DNA from: Porites lobata
Taxonomy: Eukaryota; Cnidaria; Anthozoa; Scleractinia; Poritidae
Length of the DNA stretch: 64,000 nt
Direction: 5' to 3'
Assembly (NCBI GenBank): GCA_942486035.1
Contig: CALNXK010000102.1
Location: 1,783,501 to 1,847,500, forward strand
The notes under the pieces are model-generated. The model saw only the letters and a program-made list of their open reading frames with translations. It was not told the origin of the DNA and did not search any database. Numbering within the stretch: position 1 is the first letter of the stretch; every line of letters starts with the position of its first letter. The position numbers were made by a program, and so were the translations under genes. Below are positions 22,791 through 34,900 of the stretch, piece by piece.

Positions 22791-24516
22791 TGTTGGTTGG
22801 TTTGACTCTTGCGAACTGGGTATCGTATTCAGCCACTTGATCCAATAATTGTCATTAAACTTCCTGAGAAGCTAATCCGGCAAACAATCACGGCCCAGTT
22901 CCTGAAAAGCCGATTAGCGTCAATTCAGGATTAAAGTTTTGTCCCGTTTTTGAATTTTACATTCCTATTCACTGCTTAGGGAAACATTTTGTGTTTTCTC
23001 GTAGTAAAGGCTCAACAGTATTTTGTAATTTTGAGTTGCATGCTCATCGGCGAGAAAACCGTGATTGAAATTTGGCTTAATCCTGGATTATACTTAACCA
23101 TCTTTCGAGGAGCCGGGCCCAGGGTATTAAATGCCTTACCAAGGTTAAGTAAAAAAAGAATTTACCCCTCCTGGCCTTTGGGCACTAACCTCCGGAGCAT
23201 AATGCATTCAAATTACTTCCTCCCGGAAGTTGAAGGATTCTGTTGGTAATAAGTGGTTTGCCTGAGTAGAGGAGGTATAGAACTGCGGTCACTGAAGCGC
23301 TCATCGAAAGTAGCCGATTACCCTGATTACAGATGAATGCGGTGACCAAGAGTTACCAGTCGTGCTTTGCTCTAGCCTCAGAAAAACAGCCTACATTTCG
23401 CGATGCCTCCACTGGTTTCCCCGCGAAATGTCGTCTGAGGAACGAGCGCAGAAATTCCATCAGTACTGTTGATGCTGTCACTACCCAGATTCACCCAGAT
23501 CTAGTCGGCTTCAGATTGGTTGAAACTTTGATTCATTCAATCAGAAGTAATTTAACCCAGATAAGGGTAGTAATGGGTCATCAGCATGGAATTTCTGCGC
23601 TCGTTCCTCATGCAGACGTCGATTTTGGGCTGATTTTGTTAGCCTCACTGGCTTCGTTCCAATATCAACTGTTTACGTGGACTCACTGCAGGAATTGTGT
23701 TCCTGTAACCTTAAATGGAACATAGGACCGTCAGGGAAACCGGTACGATAGGAGGACATTTCATTTTCACTGGAGAGCATACATGGAAAGTGGAAAACGG
23801 GAAATTGATAAAAATGGTGGAGATTTTCAATACCTAGTTAAATGCTACCTTTTTGGGTTAGAAAGTGCTAGTTAAAGGGTCTGAGAAGTCACTTCGCTAG
23901 GAATATTCCATAAAATTCCGAAAATAAGCCCCAGGGCTTATATATTTCAAAGACCCTATTTGAAGGGTTTTTGTGGAGGGGCTTATCGGACGGGCTTATC
24001 TACGGTGGGAAATTTGCGTTTCAAAATCGATTTGGCTATCCTTTTAGTTGGAAGGAAATTTACCGTTTTTGCTTTGTTTCACTTTGTATTTGAGAGCTAT
24101 TTCCAAGTACAAGCCCCCGGGGCGGCTTATATTTGGAGGGGCGATTTAACGGAAGGTTTTTTGCGTTAAGAGTTTGGGGGGCTTATACATGGAGGTGCTT
24201 ATTTTCGGGATTTTCAGTAAAAAGGGAAAAAAAGGTCAGACTTATAATTAATTATATAAGTATCCCTTTAATCAGGCCTGATAATAGCTAGTTGTATAAC
24301 TAGGGATCCATTGTATTACAATCAAGGTAAATCAATAATAACTCAAATGCATGATCTGTGCTTAACTTATCAGCGTAGAAAAAAAATCTTTCTTAGAGCC
24401 GACTTTTTTTTCAGTCTTATAGCAGGTAAATATCAGCTTCACTCAGGTTGACACTCAAGGTTATCTGTGCTGAAATGTTTTGTTTCTGTGTGCTGAATAA
24501 ACCTAACATTTTGGTT
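22524..24516. other. Intergenic or ACSL 5-prime region between ACSL and the FAD gene
   Basis: No exon is supported. It contains the left copy of a direct duplication (to about 22790), an inverted repeat pair near 23431-23470 and 23575-23620 sharing GAACGAGCGCAGAAATTCC, and the MITE at 23912-24214. The missing ACSL first coding exon and promoter may lie here or further right. Confidence 0.5.
23912..24214. mobile_element. MITE with TTCCGAAAATAAGC termini
   Basis: The two ends are inverted copies of TTCCGAAAATAAGCCCC. The interior carries repeated GGGGCTTAT blocks. Noncoding, about 300 bp. Confidence 0.65.
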
Positions 24517-26454
24517 TTAATTCCAAAGCTCTTTTCGCTTTGACGTGATATCCTTCGACATTTTTCCCATCTCACCAGCCAGGTCACCTTTTGCATTGGA
24601 AAACCACCCATACATTGGCATTGGATCTTGTTCCACTGTGTAGCTGGCAGGTTCCTCTTGTAGCAAACCTCTCTTGACCAGATCTGAAACTGAACGTTCT
24701 GCTGCCGTGGTGACCACACTCATGTCCTGTGGAAATGCTATTTGCCCCTTGCTAAATGGTCCCATGTAATAAATGGGAGTGCAAGGCTTTTCAGAAGCAC
24801 ACACAAGGGAAAAGTTATTTATATCGATTAGAGCACCAGGTGCGCGATAATAACAAACCCCTTTTCTTTTAACCACGTTGGGGTGATGCTGATAATTATG
24901 GGATTCTCTGGAATCCCGAAAAGGGACGAGAACTTCTTTAAGGAGGTTGTTTTTTCTGAGTGATTTTGTCAGAGAGGACTGGTCTTCTTCGAAAGCGCCT
25001 TTTTGTCCGGTAGCATCGATCATGACATCGTGTATGGCCTCCAGAGGGCCATCTGCGTCTGTTCGCCATGACAGTTTGATGCCATTTTTGCTGGATGTTT
25101 CCTCAATGTAGTAATTAGTTCCAATTCTTCTGATGTCGAGGAAGCCCCCTGTCATAAGAGCAAGGATCTTTTCTGCATTTTGAATTGGAAAAGGGCCGAT
25201 AAGCAAATGCAGTTCAGTTTGAATTGCTTCGAACCTGATGCGATCTTCTGCTGAGAAGTAATTTAGAGCCTCGTCGAATATTGCGTACGACTGATAAAAC
25301 ACATTCTGCAAAAGGAGGGGTACACCACTCCTCAAACTTTCTTTGGCTGCCTCTAACTCCTTACTTAATCTCTCAATGGAGTCATTTGCCTGAAGAAATG
25401 TTCTCATTTTCAAAACGGCTTCTTCGAGCGACACAGTCTCCCAGTTGTCTGGTAAGTACGGGCGAAGATGGGGAACTTCATCGTATATTTCTCTCTTAAG
25501 AAGGTACCAGAAATCATCGAGTGGAAGAAACCCATCAGAAGCCTCGATGATTGGAATGAAAAGTGCGGGAGTTAAATATTTGTACGCAAAAATCTTGTTC
25601 ACGGTTACTCCCATTACCTGAGGTAGCATTGCCTTGCGGCCATACATAGTCATCTGAAATTCTTCGGCTCCTTTGAAAGGTTGAAATACTAGGCTATCCT
25701 GACCATTTTCATTCGTCCAATGGAAGGATCCATTTTTCTTACTGAGAGTGAGCGCGGCGTCAATCGCCGATAAGGAGCAACCAAGAATTCCAATGTTACC
25801 GCCGAGCTTAGTTCGATTCTGGATGACATGCGGTGGAAAGGGTGATGGAATCCAGCATCGAAATTCTGGGAACCTGTCGTGGCTCCAGTGTCCTGTTGCA
25901 ATGAACAAAGTTTTTACGAAAACGTTACTTTTCCCGTTGAGCTCAAGTTCGTAACAATTCTCCCCAAAGTTGCGCGTCGGTGTCAGTGACGTCACCGTTG
26001 TCAATTTGCGAACATCTACTGTGAATCCCTTTCGTTTGAGCGCTTTCACAAATTGATTGAAACGGTTGCTTAAGTAGAGACCTACCACAAAACGTGGAAA
26101 AGGTCTGTACAGCCAGGCTGGGTTTTCTTCTTCCTCGATCCCTAAAGAAGCCCTATATTCTGGTGTGAGTGAGCGAAGCCAAACCATAAAGTCAGACCTT
26201 TCAGAATATGGAATATAAGTAGCTGTGATTTGGGTACAGCCTCCCGCGATATTTACAATATGTTCGGGAATGGTCATATATTTTGAATACGGCATCCCGG
26301 GTCCAAGATCTTGACCGCGTTCCACTACAAGAATGCAAAAATTAGGTTGCCCGTCGTCGGGTATCTTGCGTAAAGAGATCTGACCCAGTACAGCAGTACC
26401 ATAAGCGCCTGCACCCACCACAGCAACGTCATAAAATGGGACAGTAGAAGCCAT
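24517..26454 (-). CDS. Single-exon FAD/NAD(P)-binding protein, NAD_binding_9 / COG4529 type
   Basis: The 645-codon frame is uninterrupted from a true ATG. Its N-terminus has a Rossmann FAD site, VVGAGAYGTAV, with GxGxxG at residues 14-19. This is followed by ERGQDLGPGMPYS (45-57), the ATGHW strand (186-190), a second nucleotide-binding motif ILGCSLSAIDAAL (223-235) and DATGQKG (480-486). The arrangement is that of the bacterial NAD_binding_9 family, which includes FAD-dependent hydroxylases; no substrate can be assigned. A good acceptor (pyrimidine tract then TTTTTAG) lies about 20 nt before the ATG, so the intronless CDS is probably preceded by an intron in the 5-prime leader. No signal peptide or membrane segment is obvious. 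Lack of coding introns beside two genes with 16 and 23 exons suggests bacterial acquisition or retroposition; neither is shown. Confidence 0.85.
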   Translation of the reverse strand: MASTVPFYDVAVVGAGAYGTAVLGQISLRKIPDDGQPNFCILVVERGQDLGPGMPYSKYMTIPEHIVNIAGGCTQITATYIPYSERSDFMVWLRSLTPEYRASLGIEEEENPAWLYRPFPRFVVGLYLSNRFNQFVKALKRKGFTVDVRKLTTVTSLTPTRNFGENCYELELNGKSNVFVKTLFIATGHWSHDRFPEFRCWIPSPFPPHVIQNRTKLGGNIGILGCSLSAIDAALTLSKKNGSFHWTNENGQDSLVFQPFKGAEEFQMTMYGRKAMLPQVMGVTVNKIFAYKYLTPALFIPIIEASDGFLPLDDFWYLLKREIYDEVPHLRPYLPDNWETVSLEEAVLKMRTFLQANDSIERLSKELEAAKESLRSGVPLLLQNVFYQSYAIFDEALNYFSAEDRIRFEAIQTELHLLIGPFPIQNAEKILALMTGGFLDIRRIGTNYYIEETSSKNGIKLSWRTDADGPLEAIHDVMIDATGQKGAFEEDQSSLTKSLRKNNLLKEVLVPFRDSRESHNYQHHPNVVKRKGVCYYRAPGALIDINNFSLVCASEKPCTPIYYMGPFSKGQIAFPQDMSVVTTAAERSVSDLVKRGLLQEEPASYTVEQDPMPMYGWFSNAKGDLAGEMGKMSKDITSKRKELWN

Positions 26455-26586
26455 CGTCTTGTTTCCAAATATTCCTAAAAAGGAGGGGCATTAAAAGATC
26501 TAGTAAATCATTCAAACAGCAAAAAAAAAAAAAATGGAAAAATACACAGATCCTATTAAACTTCTTTGGACCGTTGTAGTTAACTT

Positions 26587-27033
26587 CTATTATTATTCAT
26601 TCAAAATATTTCCCCAATTCTGATTGGCCAAAAGCACACGCATAATTCACCATAACCAGCTACTGATTACCAAATTTGGAAGAATTTTGCGATTAATGAA
26701 CCTATGACGTCAAAAGTGCAGCTTCCTTGCAGGTTAATGCACCGTTAACCGAGAAGACCTGGGGACGAGGTTGAGTTGTTTTGGTTGTGAAAACAAAAAT
26801 GGCGGCCATTTCACTCGTTTCAAGAGTAAGAACTAGGCGAAATAATAGCTAAAAGCATGTCAAGAACAGCAAGAAGACAGCTCGAAGGGCGACATCTGCT
26901 ATTTGGAGAACATTTGCAGAGCTGAAGAACGTGCACTAAACGTGCACTATCGAAGATGAACTTAACATCGATGGAGGTAAGCATGTTTTAGTTATGTTTT
27001 TAAACTAGGAATTATTTTGAATGAATAATAAAA
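26587..27033. mobile_element. MITE with TTATTATTCATTCAAAAT termini
   Basis: Inverted ends TTATTATTCATTCAAAAT and complement, about 445 bp. It lies about 130 bp upstream of the FAD gene start and may contribute promoter or leader sequence. Confidence 0.65.
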
Positions 27034-27964
27034 CAATTATTGAATTCGGTTTTCGTATCATATAAAGAATTATGTTTTTTTGCCTTATAAGCTTATTTTT
27101 CTGTGTTTAGTTGAACTAAACGGGGGGGACACAGGTGTTCCACTAGCACAAATGTTAAAGCTGGACAAGAAAACAGACCAATGTTAATCATTTGAATAAA
27201 ATCTGGTTCAGTGTATTTGTTATACTTGCGAACTAATACTTATTTACCGTGTGGCCAAAATATCAAGCTAAAATACGACAAATAAACTGTCCATCACGTC
27301 GCGCATGCGCAGTCTTAATTTCTTACACTAGAGAAACGGATAGTGACATTAGAATCTGGGATCAATCTGAGACCCATTTTTTTATTTTGGGGGAAAGAAT
27401 TAAAACAGGCCGACTAAAACACTGCCAAAAACACGCCAGGTAGGCCCTTGAGGGGAGAGTTGAATTCCGTGAAACAAACATTGTTTGTTCCACCTATTAC
27501 AATGTCAATATCAAAAATTCGCTAATCAGTTATAAGTCATCAATATGGTGCTCAAGAATGACATAATTATAAAATCAAAATAAGAGAAGAACAATTTCCG
27601 AACATTCTAAAGGTTTGTGCTGTGTCAAGGCCGGACTCGTTGGACTCGGTAAACAGTTCTCGTGAGGATAAGCACGCAACGCTAAAGTCCTGGTATTTAA
27701 ATTGGAATATTCATGACCTAAGTCTTAAAAATCCGAGCAACGTATATTAACTTTTGTCTTTTTGTTTATGGTGCAAATTTGTCATTTCAATATATATACT
27801 ATCGCGGGCAGGTTCTGATTTAAAGTCAAAACTTTTCGAATTTAAAAACTTTTAAAGCGTAGTATTGTAAACCTCATTCCAGACTGAAGGATAACGAATT
27901 AAAAAAAAAAACGTTTGTACTGTACGGTTTCGACAAAGATCGTTCTGCTGAGTTCACGACGGAA

Positions 27965-28378
27965 AAAAACCTTAAAAGTCTACCTCAAGTTCTACCACCT
28001 GAATCGTCTTTGCTCCAACCAAACAGAAATGGCGCCAAATTGCAGGTTATCTTCTTGTTATGAAGTCAGAATAATATCATTAGATTTGGTATATATTAAG
28101 GTCACGACCGCTAAAGTAGTACTTCAATATTTTACAAAAAGACTTGTTTATTGCCTGATGAAGCATAACCAAATTCTAACGGAAACATGCAAATTCTTTG
28201 CTCTTTTGTTTGTTCATTAGCCCGTGGAAGTAAAAGACAGATTCCCCGCATCGCCGACACTTGAGGTTTGTTTTACCGTCCTTATGCGTGCTGGAAAGGG
28301 GGGAGCGGGGTGGTGAGAGGGGGAGAGGGAGGGTTAGGGTTAGGGTTAGGTGGACGCAGTTGTAGTCTAAGACGAAAG
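27965..28378. repeat. Right copy of the direct duplication, with an ACSL exon-like fragment
   Basis: Same orientation as 22420-22790. The fragment at about 27980-28012 (minus strand) still reads GTAGAACTTGAG followed by a GTAGA donor-like site, as at the end of ACSL exon 22434-22523, but the rest of the exon is not conserved. It may be a pseudo-exon or an alternative first exon. Confidence 0.65.
28331..28350 (+). repeat. Interstitial TTAGGG telomere-like run
   Basis: Three consecutive GGGTTA units inside the right copy of the duplication; the left copy has none at the equivalent place. Confidence 0.85.
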
Positions 28379-28593
28379 AGAAAGCGATGGTTATTGCTGT
28401 TTGTGTTGATTCAGACCTTGACATAACCCTGACATAATTATGACGTTAACACCTTAAAATCCTGGATTTTTTGGGCTAAATCCTGGAAACGAGGGTTGCT
28501 ATCTTTCTTACATCTTTGGTATTTTTTGATCGTCACAGTGAAGCACTGTGACGTCAATATGACGTCATTTCATTGTTTTTGGCTGACCTCAGT

Positions 28594-28710
28594 GGTCAAC
28601 TTAGTAAGACTTTTACAAGTGTAATTTTACAAGTATAGCCATTGCTTTAGAGTCCGAAAACAATAGGTACACTTGTAAATTACACTTGTAAAAGTTTTAT
28701 TAAATTGACC
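28594..28710. mobile_element. Short palindromic MITE
   Basis: Inverted halves start GGTCAACTTAGTAA and share CTTTTACAAGTGTAATTT. About 117 bp, noncoding. Confidence 0.7.
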
Positions 28711-28914
28711 CCACATCGTAAGCTACGTGCAAACGGACGCAACATTGCTGGGACCTGGAGTACGTCGTGGGAAGGATACAACCCATAAAACTCTGTAACG
28801 TGTAATTCACGTGAATTGACTTAGCTTCGGCGATCACGGAACAAAAGAAATAATATGAGTTGTTGGCTCAAACGTTTGACCGGTTTCAGACTTTGCGCAG
28901 CAACTCCCAACAGC

Positions 28915-29002
28915 ACGCAACAACATGTAACAGAGTGTGACATGACAATAGTGGAGTCACGCAACAACATGTAACAGAGTGTGACATGACAATAGTGGAG
29001 TC
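28915..29002. repeat. 44-bp tandem duplication, two identical copies
   Basis: The unit begins ACGCAACAACATGTAAC and ends TAGTGGAGTC; copies 28915-28958 and 28959-29002 appear identical, so the duplication is recent or an assembly artefact. Confidence 0.9.
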
Positions 29003-29600
29003 CCGATTGAGATGTGAAATAAAACCTTCAGCAGAGATTCAAAAAGTTTCGGCTGACTGGGGGTGATCAAATATATTTTCAAGTAGACAGTACATTTTGG
29101 ATTCACTCTATTACAAAGAACGGTTTTATATACGAATCACTCTCCATGTTTTGTTAGCCTTTAAAGCAAGGTAAATGTTTATTATCATTATTATTGAATT
29201 AGGTGTTTTCCTATCGAAATGAATTTTAAATAGTACTTTCACTGGATCGTTTTTTTAAAGCGAGATTTAGTTGTAAATAAGCTTAAATAGGAATTTTTTA
29301 GTTAGCTTTCTTATCAATAAAAAATTATTATATATTATATAAAAAATAGAAATTATTATTATTATTATTTTGTTGACACCTGAGAGGCGAAAAAAAGGTA
29401 ATTAGAATAATTTAAGGTAACCCGTATAAAGCATTGTAAACAGGACTAGATATCAAAAGAGGAAACTAAAAAGTCTAAAAACTGTGAAGGAGATGAAGAC
29501 TGTGAACCAAAAGAAAACTATACCTTAATTGGCCGTACCAGCTGATAAAGTGACAAATATATTCCATATACGTGAAAAAAGAACCGTTTAATTTTCTTGT

Positions 29601-29793
29601 TACAGCCATCTCTTGCCTTGCGGACACCCCTCTATAACGGACACCCCAATAATACGGACAGCAGTTAAATCCCAGGCAAAAATAAATTACAGTTTTTGGA
29701 CTGAAATAAACTCCCGTTATTACGGACTCTGGCTAATGAGGACACAAACTCGAGGTCCCTACAGTGTGTCCGCGATGAAGGGAGTTGACTGTA
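29601..29793. mobile_element. Degenerate TA-flanked MITE (GGACACCC repeats)
   Basis: The right end GGGAGTTGACTGTA matches, inverted and imperfectly, the left end TACAGCCATCTCTTGCC. The interior holds ACGGACACCCC-type units like those at 33558-33866 and 39674-39859. Confidence 0.55.
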
Positions 29794-30628
29794 TTTTACA
29801 GCCTGAATCAGACTACAGCCAAAATGTATGCAAATGGAAGCCTCGGGTAGATCTGTCACAAAACAGGCGATCACTTAAGTGTCTGCGAATCAGTAAGGCT
29901 TAAATATCTACAGTTGAATTTGGGAAGGAAGTAGATTCTGAGGGCCTTGACGAAAAAAAAGCAAGCCAGTTTTAAAGTGCCGTATAGGATAAAACTTTAA
30001 ACTTAAAAAAAAAAAAGAAAGTATTGAACAGCAAAATAAGATCTCTTTCTCATTCTACCGTATCCGTGTGGATGGTACGTGCAGTCATAGTTACTTCTAG
30101 CGTCTTTTATTAGGCACATCGAGTTCCCCTTTGCTGCCATATTGTTTGTTTTTCACCAGTCTAAGGTTCTTGCACTCAGATCCTCTCACTCTTTGTCTTG
30201 GCCGCTGTTACAGTGACATGGGCAACCCCGCGTTTTGGGCATCCCTATTCCCAATACCCTAACCTGCGTAGCAGGCGTCGAAAGGGTAGGGGATAGGGAA
30301 GAAGGGAAAGAGGGAGGGGGATTGGGGAGAGAGGGTAACAGACACCTGCTATAACAAAACCCTTTTGTTCATCGTCCGCAAATCCCTGATTGGCTGAGCT
30401 GTAATGAGCAACCTATTGGCTTGTATCCTGGCGTGTATTAGTGAGAGACAAACTTGATGCATTTAGCAAGTCAATATATGCACTATTGTCTCGTTCTATT
30501 GTGTAAAGTTTATTGTGTTATTGTGTTTATTGTTTATTGTTTATTGTGTTCTTTGTGACGTAACTCGAGGCTTGCTATTCACTTGGTATACAGCTGTATA
30601 GTGCACCACCCGAAGTTTTGCTCATTAA

Positions 30629-30764
30629 GACCCTGTTTACATGGAGTGTGGGACCCCGGTCTAGTGGGGTAAGTTTCTTTTGTTTTGTGTCCGCCAGAGC
30701 GTGAAAGCAAAAGAAACCAACCCCACTAGACCGGGGTCCCCCACTCCATGTAAACAGGCCCTAA
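30629..30764. mobile_element. Hairpin MITE
   Basis: A palindrome with arms CTGTTTACATGGAGTG and GACCCCGGTCTAGTGGGG, each repeated inverted on the other side of a loop of about 40 bp. Noncoding. Confidence 0.75.
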
Positions 30765-31931
30765 GATTCTTTTTTTTTTTTACCACTGAGGTATTCCCTT
30801 GTTCCAATGTAATCAATGCTTTCAAGCGATAGAGTTCGTGGACTGACCCGTTCCGGAAAGGTTCGACACGGCACCTTTTTGTTGTCACGCCGCGATTCTT
30901 ATCCCTAGTTTCCACGATCTTCGCTAGGAACGCCTTTGACTATAATTTCCTCAGGCCCTTTGGCACACACACAGACAGAAAAAGAATGCTCTTAAAAAGC
31001 GCAAGTATCGCTGCTTCGAAAATAGATAAAAAACAAGGAGACGATTAATTCTACACGAAACAGGATTTCCTGGCTAAACAGATTTTCATTTCCTCCTTTA
31101 TCGACGGCCGAGTAATTCTTGAGGATATTTTTTGTTTTATATCGTATTCGACGATTTGTTTCTGTCTTGATTAGAATGCGGGTCACTATAAAGACTTTAC
31201 AGAACCGGAAACCGGGCTAGAAAAGTCTCTGGCACCCCTGGTATATATCCAAGCACGAGTTAGCATGAGGTCTGAGTCAATAGCGAGAGTTCGAGTTATG
31301 GGAGTCGAATGTATGCTGGTGTATTAATCCTTTTTGAAAGATAATTTCTCTTATTCTGGGTCAAATAATATTCCGTATATTCCATGTCTTGTTTTAGAAT
31401 ATTTTGTAAATTCCGTGTTTTCGTGTTTTGGATAATTGGTTTATTTCGTGTATTCCGTATTTTAGAGTATTCCATATATTCCGTCATTCCGTTCCGTAAT
31501 TCCGTCAGTCCGCTATTCGTCCAAATAGGGTCATCCCATTTTTGTGCCTCGTCCACTTAGGATCGAGTGTGGCCTGGCACTAACTCGAACAAAATGGCGC
31601 CCAACTGTCGGTGTGTGTGAATCATAACAAGCTGTTTCGTGGGCTAAAAATATTAAACGTTGAGAGGATTCAGGTACTTCATGGTTAAAAGGAGACTCTG
31701 ATGCCAATAGGAATAGCAAATGTTTGTTTTAACAGCGCACGACTCTGATTTTCCGTTTCAACCAACGTTTCTGTAGCTCTTGTATAAATATCAATGAACA
31801 TCCACCTATAGTCAAGCTTTTGATTACAAGACGAGAATGAAGGGCGATACATCACGTTAATTTAAAACAATTTTCAAGTAGGGATAACTTGTAATTTGCT
31901 ACAACCTGACCTCTTGTTGCAATCAGACAAC

Positions 31932-34900
31932 ATGGCTGACTCACAGATTGTCTCCATCACAGCTTCCCTTGTCAGGGAATACCTGAGCCGAAAGGTAAGC
32001 TTAGATTTCCAAAGAAGGCTTAATCTTAGCATATATGTGCTGGTTGGCATCTCTGTATATTACAGGGTAGGGCATTACATCTGCAACCCCTTTTCCTTCC
32101 CTAAGGATGGCAGGTTTTTGAATAGGGGGTTCAGATTAAGAAATTGACAAAATTTTGACCCTTCAGATAATTTTTTTAAAGTTGCCTACATTAACCCTTA
32201 AGATTTCATTTTTCAAAAGGTGCCTACAGGAATTGAAGGGTTCGGGTTGCATGGTGCAGACAATAGAATGCAGAGTTCTAGTGAACATGTATATCTGCCG
32301 TTGTACACTTAATGTCAGGTCCCAAGCTAGGGAAAGCATTTAGTTTTGTTTTCCTGAGAGTCCTACCCGGTAATTACCATGTTTGCTCATTCTAAATGGC
32401 TGGACTTTGGCCAAGTTCCTGTCTTTTATAATAATATTATTATTTTTTGAACCTCAACTTTGTCTTTGGCTATAAGCACACCAAAAGAACCCTTTGCATT
32501 TGAGTTAACATTGACAAAGCAGGCTTTGTCTTTGTTAACTCGTGAAATGTATAATGGAAGCATTTTAAATAATGACACACGCATTTGTTTATGCACAAGC
32601 AGGGGCTTAAGACCACCTTACAGACCTTGGTCAAGTTCCTGTCTTTTGTAATAATATTATTTTTGAACCTCAACTTTGTCTTTGTCTATAAGCACATCAA
32701 AAGAACCCTTTGCATTTGAGTTAACATTGACAAAGCAGGCTTTGTCTTTGTTAACTCATGAAATGTATAATGGAAGCATTTTAAATTATGACACCCACAT
32801 TAATTCTGTTTATGCACAAACAGGGGCTTAAGACCACCTTACAGACCTTGGATAAAGAAATGCCAAGAACTGAAGATAGGTACATGTCACTCCATAAGAT
32901 ACATCTGTACTGAGTGCTTTTAGTAAAAACTTAGAGAGTTTTGGACAAGAAAGGTGCATGATTGTGCCAGTTAGGTCAATTTTCTTTACAAGTACATCCA
33001 AAACAACAGATAACTTTATGTTCACCAAACTTTGTTGTGGGAATTTAATTTCTAGGTTTTATTTTTCGTGAGAAATGTGAAAAATTTGTCAATATTTTGC
33101 TATTTTAATTTCTATAAAAAATAATGTTGTAATGTAATAAAATTTTGATGGGCAGCAAATTATTGCATTTAACTGTACTGTGAATATTCTACAAAGCAAA
33201 TCTAATAAAACAAAGAGGTTATGAAATGTGAATGAGTAACGTACAGTTAAGTTACTAACTAATTATTATAGTCGCATGGACATAACAACTCACTGTAAGT
33301 GAACCAAATGAAGTATGCAAAAAAAGATATTCCTTTTAGTGATAAAAATGCACTTAACCCACCAAATAAAGGAACCTATCTTCTTTTGATTTATTCCATA
33401 GCATTAGCAACCGTCTGCAACTTGCCAAAGAGATGCACATAGAAAGACTCATGAAAAAGAATAAGGTGGGTAGTATGCAATGGTCTCCACTGTTACAGTC
33501 AGAATTTTCAATAATAATTATTGCATTCTGCACATTATCTAATCAGAAAATAATACTACAGTCAACTCTCTTTAAGATGGACACTTATGGGACGGGCACT
33601 AAGTGTCCGTCTTATAGAGAGTCAAATAAAGGGAGTCAAGAAAGGCGGGGACCAACTCTAGGTGTCCATATTACAGAGGTGTCCGTCTTATAGAGAGTCA
33701 AATAAAGGGAGTAAAGAAAGGCAGGGACCAACTCTAGGTGTCCCTTTTACAGAGGTGTCCGTCTTGTAGAGAGTCAATTAAAGGGAGTAAAGAAAAGAAG
33801 GGACCAACTCTACGTGTCCATTTTACAGAAGTGTCCATCTTAAAGAGGTGTCTGTTAAGCATTATCTTAGGGTTATCAGGGCTGTCAGTCAGAGCCAGGG
33901 GTGGGGGATTTTCCCCGGCTACTATGAACGTGGCCCTGACTACCTTCATAGGAAAATAGAACCAAAGCAAATCCTTACCTGTTTGATTCCCCGTCTACTG
34001 TTTGTATCTACCTGGCAACTTGAAATCTTAGTCTTTATGCAAAAGTTCTGCCAAACTCACCCACCCAGTACTCAACCTCTTTATCCCTACTGGGACATAA
34101 GACCTTGATCAAGCTTTGACACTCAATCCTGTTCTGAGCTTTGGCCTGTGATTCACCCCATGTTAGACCCATCTCCTCCAGCTCTTTCATCACTATTCTT
34201 TACCAGGTAGTTTTTGGACCGTGCCTTTTCCCCCTCCCAGTTGGAGTCCATCTCATGGGTATCCTGTCGCTGGGCATGCTTAGAACATAACCAAGGCATC
34301 ACAGCCTGTGGCTCATAATAGGCTGATTTAGCAACAGAACGGGAGTGTCAGTTGATGACGGAAAAGTGCACGAAAAGGACTGAATGCAACTGACAGTGCC
34401 CAATTTCCCACTCTGCCATTAGTTAAGCCAGTTGTTTCATTTGTGTGCGCTGTCGTCAACTGACATTCCTGTTCTGTTGCCAAATTAGCCTAATACATGT
34501 ATTTTGAGAGACTGTACCATACTGTCCATCTTTTTATACAGCTCGTCATAAGTGATCTTGAAAGTTCTGCAAAAGAGGTTTCATTGTTTTGAATGGCAAC
34601 ACCATTTGTCCGCAGACTGAATAATGTTACTGTTTTGTAGAGTGACAAATAATCTGGCGATAACTTGGTGGATGAGTGAAAAGGTTAATCAGGAATGGGT
34701 TGCATCTCATTGGAATTGATTGAAATCTCCCTGGTAGACTTATTCAAATGCACAGGCATAGTTTTGATTGTGTCGTTTCTTCTTTGTTTAGTCAAAAGTT
34801 CAAAGGTACCTTGGAACATACATTCACTAGGAATTTTAGTAAGAAATAGCTGACTATTACTTCTAGGTGCCCTGAATTCTTTGCAGAGCTAACTTGCCAG

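Larger units (their letters stand above)
26455..31931. other. Intergenic spacer between the divergent FAD gene and MINDY4
   Basis: About 5.5 kb without a supported coding exon. It holds MITEs (26587-27033, 28594-28710, 29601-29793, 30629-30764), the right copy of the direct duplication with a telomere-like run, a 44-bp tandem duplication, A/T-rich microsatellite near 29330-29370, TTTATTG units near 30515-30545 and a TATTCCGT-rich tract near 31370-31510. The promoters of both flanking genes should lie here; no specific element is recognisable. Confidence 0.6.

Noticed and set aside
28331..28350. Chromosome end
   Set aside because: Only three TTAGGG-type units flanked on both sides by unique or repetitive internal sequence.
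28176..28424. Minus-strand frame with CRRCG and Cys residues, similar in both copies of the duplication
   Set aside because: Differences between copies change amino acids freely and there is no start or splice context, so it is more likely noncoding duplicated sequence.
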